Of a stretch of 64,000 nt of DNA, positions 61,101 to 64,000 are shown in pieces. The notes beneath the pieces are model-generated. The model was not told the origin of the DNA, made no database searches, and saw only the letters and a program-made list of their open reading frames with translations. The DNA comes from Chamaea fasciata (Eukaryota; Chordata; Aves; Passeriformes; Sylviidae). Within the stretch, counting starts at the first letter, position 1. Every line of letters begins with the position of its first letter. The stretch is taken from contig JARCOQ010000012.1 in the NCBI GenBank assembly GCA_029207755.1, forward strand, positions 19,331,740-19,395,739, given 5' to 3'. Both the position numbers and the translations under genes were made by a program.

Positions 61101-63833
61101 CTTCGTGGAGGAGAAAAAAATAAAGAAGGTGAAGGGCTTTTGTGAAAATCGCACCGCCCTCCTGAGCAAAAAGGTCCAGGAGGAGAAGGCAAAGGTGCAA
61201 GAAGACCCCCTGCTGTTCTCCAATGACTTTTTTTCCATTGAGCCAATGGTGAGTGATAGCTGAGAACCTCATTTTCCTCTTCTTCCTCCTCCTCCTCCTC
61301 CTCCTCCTCCTCCTCTTCCTCCTCCCGCCCACCCTACCCCCACCCCTTCCCCCGGGTGCGGTCACTCAGCAGATCCTCAGCTGGCTCGGTGAGCTGAGAG
61401 GGAGGACATGGAGTTTCTGGTGCGGCTGCAGAGCTCACTGCTGAAAGTATTTCTGCCCTGCAGGCTCAAGGCAGGGCTGGGAGCCTGACAAAGCTGAGCT
61501 CTGCTGCCAGGGCTCGAGCTCAGGGCACTCCGTGTCCTTGAAGTGTCCACAGGGAGCAGTTTTTGTAGGTAGGGGCTCCCCCGATGCGTGCTGCTGCGTG
61601 GGGTTCAGCGCAGTGTGTTGGAGCACTGCCAGTTCATGTATCGACACGAAGCATGCAAGGGTTCGCTGGGAAAAGGAGGCCAAATTCAGCCCAAGGTTAA
61701 TCGTAGAAATGCCTGTCCCTTCCTCTAACCACGACTCGCACTGTTTGTGAGTCTCCCAGTGTCATCTGTGAGCCTGGACACAAGGGTGGGAGGTTATAAT
61801 GGGCATCTTGAGTTCTCTTGCACACAGGGACAGTAAACCTTTTCTTTTTCTGTTTATGCAAGCAAACGCCCATGTCCTCCCATCAGCCAGAGCCCTGATT
61901 CTGAGTATTGGCATTGTGAGAGATGATGAATGCCTGGTGTCTGCACAGTGCAAAATGCCTTCTCATCCTGGAGTAAATCCTAGAATAATCCCAACCTCTG
62001 CTTTCTTTCAAAAAAGGTTAAACTAATATTTTTATTTCCAAGGAAGGGGATCGTGTTCTTGGTTACTCCTATGGCCCATCTAAGGCCAAGAGCCACCAGT
62101 GCACAATGGCAGTTAGATACCACTGTAGCTGACTGCAGCATGATGAGACCAGCAGCTTGTGTCAGAGCAGCAGGAACATTGTGGAGAGTGGGGGCTGATC
62201 AGCTGAGCATTGAGAGCGCCCAGTGGTGTGTTGAGCTGGGTTTAGAGTGTTTCCTTGGGCTCCTTATGTTGTTTACTCATCACTGATGCTCTAAAGAAAG
62301 GCTTAGAGGAGTGGTTGAAAACAAGAAGTGTGAAGTTTGAAGATAAATCTTTTTCTGTCTCTTTCTGTTTCAGGAGGGAGAGATTGGGCCACGTTGTTCG
62401 GCTGAAATCAAGGTGACCTTTAAACCCCTGGAAGCACTGAAGTATCAGAGTGTGGCCTACTGTGACATCTCAGGTACAGCTCCTTTGCCCTGCTTCTCTC
62501 ACCCACAGTGAAGCCATGGAGCAAGCCTGAGCCCACTGGGCTCCCATGTAACTGCTGGGAAGAGTTCCTGGTCAGCAGGGCAGTGCTGGCACATCCCCAG
62601 TGTCCCTGCAGCTTCCAGGGAGTCTCCCATGCAAGGCCAGGGCTCGGAACACCTGTGTCTGGATTGCTGATCCCAGAACAACCCAGGCAGTGCAGGGAGA
62701 TGTTTTCATGGCACGGCTTTGCCAGCATTTCCTCAAAGGCCAAGGAGCTGCAGAGCAGAACAGCTTTAGTGAACAAGCACTAAGCCCCTCTAGACCACTG
62801 ACCTCCAGGATGGGTCCATTTGACGTGGATCCATCATCAGGCAGTCGGAGCTGAGTTAGAAATGTGCTCCCTGAGCCTGGATCACCTCCAGACACCACCA
62901 GGCCAGCGGAGGCGGAGCCCCGCTGAGCCCAGGGTGTTGGTAGAAGGACCACCCTTGGCCAGCACCTGCTTCTCTCCCTGTGTGGGAATTGTCACCTTGC
63001 AGCTCTCAGTCTGTGCAAACAGAACACAGTGCCGAGTGTCAGAAGTGGAGGACAGCAGTCCTGTGCTGCTGGGCCAGGTGGTTTGGCAGTTGTTGCCTGG
63101 CAGTTTGCCAGGTAGCAATTGCCAAATCCTTGTGAGCTTTGTGCCTTCACTGAATGGATTTCAAAGCTCCTCTAAGTGCATGGGGAGGAAACCCTAGAGT
63201 CATAGTATGTTAAGGATGGAACGGACCTCAAAGACTGTCTAGTGCCAAGGCCCCTGCCATGGGCAGGGACACCTCCCACTAGACCAGGTAGCTCCAAGCC
63301 CCATCCAGCCTGGCTTTGAACACTTTCAGGGCTGGAACCTCCACAACTCCCCTGGGGAACCTACTCCAGTGTCTCACCACCTCACAGTAAAAAAATTCTT
63401 CTTAATATCTAACCTAAATTTCCTTTCTTTCAATTTATACCTATTACTCCTTGGCCTGTCACTACAGGACACCAGAGATGTTTTAAACTCAGCAAACTGG
63501 TGGCTAAAATTGGAAACCAGCCCAAGGAATGGGTTAGAAATTGCAAGTCAGCCCCAGGGGATATCTCCTGAGGAAAGAGAAGGGTCCATATCTTCTGCTG
63601 CAGCATCAAGAGCTGGTTGCATGCAGCTCAGAATCAGGGACTAGCATTGAGGCAGCCTGGAAAATCCAGTAGAACAGAGGGAATTATTGTACTGAAATGG
63701 ACATCTCTCCCCAGGCCGTGAGAGCAGGCTGGCCCTGCGCCTCAGAGGGGAAGGCTGCGGACCCTTGGTTGAACTCAGCTGTGATACCCTGAACCTTGGG
63801 GAAGTTTTTGTCAAAACCGCCCACACCCATGAG
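46056..63833 (+). CDS. HYDIN: HYDIN copy 2, N-terminal part (gene span, 10 exons, continues beyond window)
   Basis: A second HYDIN gene starts here. Ten exons chain in frame (1380 nt, 460 codons) and, after a short lineage-specific start, follow the N-terminal ASH repeats of HYDIN in order. The ATG at 46056 is the first in its exon and heads a 27-codon peptide with six consecutive prolines. The start is probably preceded by a 5' UTR acceptor at 46015. Because this is the N-terminus of the protein and lies 13 kb downstream of the copy 1 stop, it is a separate gene in the same orientation. The reading frame is open at the right edge. Confidence 0.92.
47227..47331 (+). CDS. HYDIN: HYDIN copy 2 exon 2
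   Basis: 35 codons, phase 0 to 0. LLPSTFLREKVQASTGRR parallels HYDIN VLPSEYLKEMSLSTEER. Confidence 0.82.
48413..48874 (-). mobile_element. Solo LTR, minus strand, in HYDIN copy 2 intron 2
   Basis: On the minus strand it begins TGTGAGAGATGAGG at 48874, has TATAAA (complement of 48567-48572) and AATAAA (complement of 48471-48476), and ends near 48413. It aligns along its length with the CR1-split LTR at 35280-36590. An internal 29-base duplication occupies about 48641-48700. No internal retroviral sequence flanks it. Confidence 0.85.
49357..49476 (+). CDS. HYDIN: HYDIN copy 2 exon 3 (first ASH repeat)
   Basis: 40 codons, phase 0 to 0. PPEVVFRNFVVHEVYEMVVS matches HYDIN PSEVVFQNYTPCEVYEVPLI. 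Confidence 0.93.
49477..51500. other. HYDIN copy 2 intron, possible unnamed repeat
   Basis: 2024 bases without a recognised exon. The part from about 50520 to 50860, after a C9 run, has a purine-rich composition unlike its flanks and may be an LTR-type repeat, but I cannot assign a family. Confidence 0.35.
51501..51635 (+). CDS. HYDIN: HYDIN copy 2 exon 4 (ASH repeat)
   Basis: 45 codons, phase 0 to 0. VSMESSPYFQLAGPSD and VHFTPDENK match HYDIN's VEESSPYFKVISPKD and ILFTPEENK. Confidence 0.94.
51636..53058. other. HYDIN copy 2 intron, nothing recognised
   Basis: 1423 bases of unique-looking sequence between exons 4 and 5, which are adjacent segments in HYDIN. Confidence 0.5.
53059..53258 (+). 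CDS. HYDIN: HYDIN copy 2 exon 5 (ASH repeat)
   Basis: Phase 0 to 2. ARAILNFPDELDFSKCPVKG matches HYDIN ARAILDFPDKLNFSTCPVKY. Confidence 0.96.
53259..56524. other. HYDIN copy 2 intron with GGGAA array
   Basis: 3266 bases. Apart from the pentanucleotide array at 54801-54984, no element was recognised. The flanking exons are adjacent in HYDIN. Confidence 0.5.
54801..54984 (+). repeat. (AAGGG)n microsatellite, about 37 units
   Basis: A perfect pentanucleotide array of 184 bases, purine only on the plus strand. Open frames through it on both strands are artefacts. Confidence 0.97.
56525..56646 (+). CDS. HYDIN: HYDIN copy 2 exon 6 (ASH repeat)
   Basis: Phase 2 to 1. PFSVVPAEGILGPGHTMQVT and TSGDHFGSLVARC match HYDIN PFSIEPAIGTLNVGESMQLE and SVGDHSGRLIVCY. 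Confidence 0.94.
56647..57946. other. HYDIN copy 2 intron, nothing recognised
   Basis: 1300 bases with no conserved frame. The antisense open frame at 57088-57738 has no recognisable domain. Confidence 0.45.
57947..58151 (+). CDS. HYDIN: HYDIN copy 2 exon 7 (ASH repeat)
   Basis: Phase 1 to 2. VEKTFITTASHTSMFIRNRS followed by NITAHFQWKMF matches HYDIN IEKTYISLANQRTITIHNRS and NIIAHFLWKVF. The donor, gttggt, is weaker than the others. Confidence 0.93.
58310..59510 (-). mobile_element. CR1 LINE 5' part (ORF1 to start of ORF2), minus strand
   Basis: On the minus strand, broken frames carry CR1 ORF1 pieces: a coiled-coil-like CEQVNDLLCLVAEGKEEVER with RLRSIRESE, then SLLRGNEGPVYRADPFHREA of the esterase-like part. 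An ORF2 piece, KEIWKELRGKKRAYRLCKEG with CRKKIREAKAQLELE, follows at about 58350-58530. Frameshifts and stops make it dead. It lies in the intron before HYDIN copy 2 exon 8. Confidence 0.85.
59690..59815 (+). repeat. 14-bp minisatellite, about nine imperfect units
   Basis: Units of the form AAAACTGCCGTGCC are repeated with C/T and A/C changes. As 14 is not divisible by three, frames cycle, giving open but meaningless translations. Confidence 0.9.
61056..61248 (+). CDS. HYDIN: HYDIN copy 2 exon 8 (charged linker)
   Basis: Phase 2 to 0. The charged helix with LLSKKVQEEKAKVQEDPLLF and SNDFFSIEPM parallels HYDIN's RRLVQGDSKLF and NNVFTVEPL. A CTC-type microsatellite follows the donor. Confidence 0.92.
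61270..61330 (+). repeat. (CTC)n pyrimidine-rich microsatellite
   Basis: An almost pure pyrimidine run starts about 20 bases after the donor of HYDIN copy 2 exon 8 and continues into C-rich sequence. Confidence 0.9.
61331..62373. other. HYDIN copy 2 intron, nothing recognised
   Basis: About 1040 bases of unique-looking sequence between the microsatellite and exon 9. Confidence 0.5.
62374..62473 (+). CDS. HYDIN: HYDIN copy 2 exon 9 (ASH repeat)
   Basis: Phase 0 to 1. CSAEIKVTFKPLEALKYQSV and AYCDISG match HYDIN SSAEITVYFNPLEAKLYQQT and IYCDISG. Confidence 0.95.
63198..63472 (-). mobile_element. CR1 LINE 3' fragment, minus strand
   Basis: The reverse complement carries typical CR1 3' sequence, including GAGGTGGTGAGACACTGGAG, GGCTGGATGGGGCTTGGAGC and GGAGGTGTCCCTGCCCATGG, with the element's 3' end near 63198. 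Confidence 0.92.
63715..63833 (+). CDS. HYDIN: HYDIN copy 2 exon 10 (ASH repeat)
   Basis: Phase 1 to 0, gtgagc donor. RLALRLRGEGCGPLVELSCD and LNLGEVFVKTAH match HYDIN's IRLPLRIKGEGMGPKIHFNF and LDIGKVFTGSAH. The next exon lies outside the window. Confidence 0.94.
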
Positions 63834-63958
63834 GTGAGCACCAGGGGTTGGGATGGATCCTGATGGCTCCTGAGGCAGCAGCAAGCCTGGTGGACCTGTG
63901 GAATTCCTGGCAACCTGGGCAGTTGTGAGCAGGGAATATCTGATGTACTGGTCAAATC

Positions 63959-63978
63959 GGGGGGGGGGGGGGGGGGGG
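63959..63978 (+). repeat. G20 homopolymer
   Basis: Twenty consecutive G residues near the right edge. The exact length may be an assembly estimate. Confidence 0.9.
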
Positions 63979-64000
63979 TCAGAAAGATGTGTCTGTTGTT

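Noticed and set aside
61253..61444. Leu-rich 63-residue frame after HYDIN copy 2 exon 8
   Set aside because: It is a translation of the CTC microsatellite in the intron.

Overview
The window is vertebrate nuclear DNA, most probably from a bird and plausibly a songbird. The evidence is short introns with canonical GT/AG ends, several CR1 LINE copies in typical avian 3'-tail form, avian-type endogenous retrovirus LTRs, and scattered GC-rich islands and pentanucleotide arrays. Nothing bacterial, phage-like or CRISPR-like is present. The species and chromosome cannot be read from the sequence.

Layout. (1) 437-33309, plus strand: 42 consecutive exons of a HYDIN gene, the giant ASH/MSP-domain protein of the ciliary central pair. 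They cover roughly the middle half of vertebrate HYDIN and splice in one frame (7944 nt, 2647 codons plus a stop). The gene enters the window already in progress. It ends at a stop in the exon at 33147-33309, well before the end of full-length HYDIN, with a tail I do not recognise. (2) 33440-38553: a retroelement island. It holds a possible LTR fragment, a gammaretrovirus-like integrase remnant with its 3' LTR, a CR1 inserted into that LTR, and a second ERV with a long RNase H-integrase frame and its 3' LTR. (3) 38899-43611: an HPRT1-like gene, exons 2-9, all in frame with consensus splice sites, but with no exon 1 found. (4) 43565-46015: a GC-rich island with a 36-bp minisatellite, a decayed second copy of the HPRT-like last exon, and a short direct repeat. 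(5) 46056 to beyond the right edge: ten exons of a second HYDIN copy, starting at its own ATG and running through the N-terminal ASH repeats (1380 nt, 460 codons).

The two HYDIN pieces are not one gene. The first carries the middle of the protein and stops; the second carries the N-terminus. The window therefore spans the junction of two head-to-tail HYDIN copies, with an HPRT-like gene and retroviral debris between them. Three copies of one LTR family (window left edge, 35280-36590, 48413-48874) surround the units.

Biologically, HYDIN belongs to the C2b projection of the axonemal central pair and is needed for normal ciliary and flagellar beating. HPRT salvages hypoxanthine and guanine using PRPP. 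Nothing in the sequence links the two functions. The HPRT-like copy keeps the fold but carries conservative changes in the PRPP-binding loop (the positions of human D137 and K140). Exon boundaries were placed by reading frame, splice sites and remembered vertebrate HYDIN/HPRT1 protein sequence; no alignment was run.
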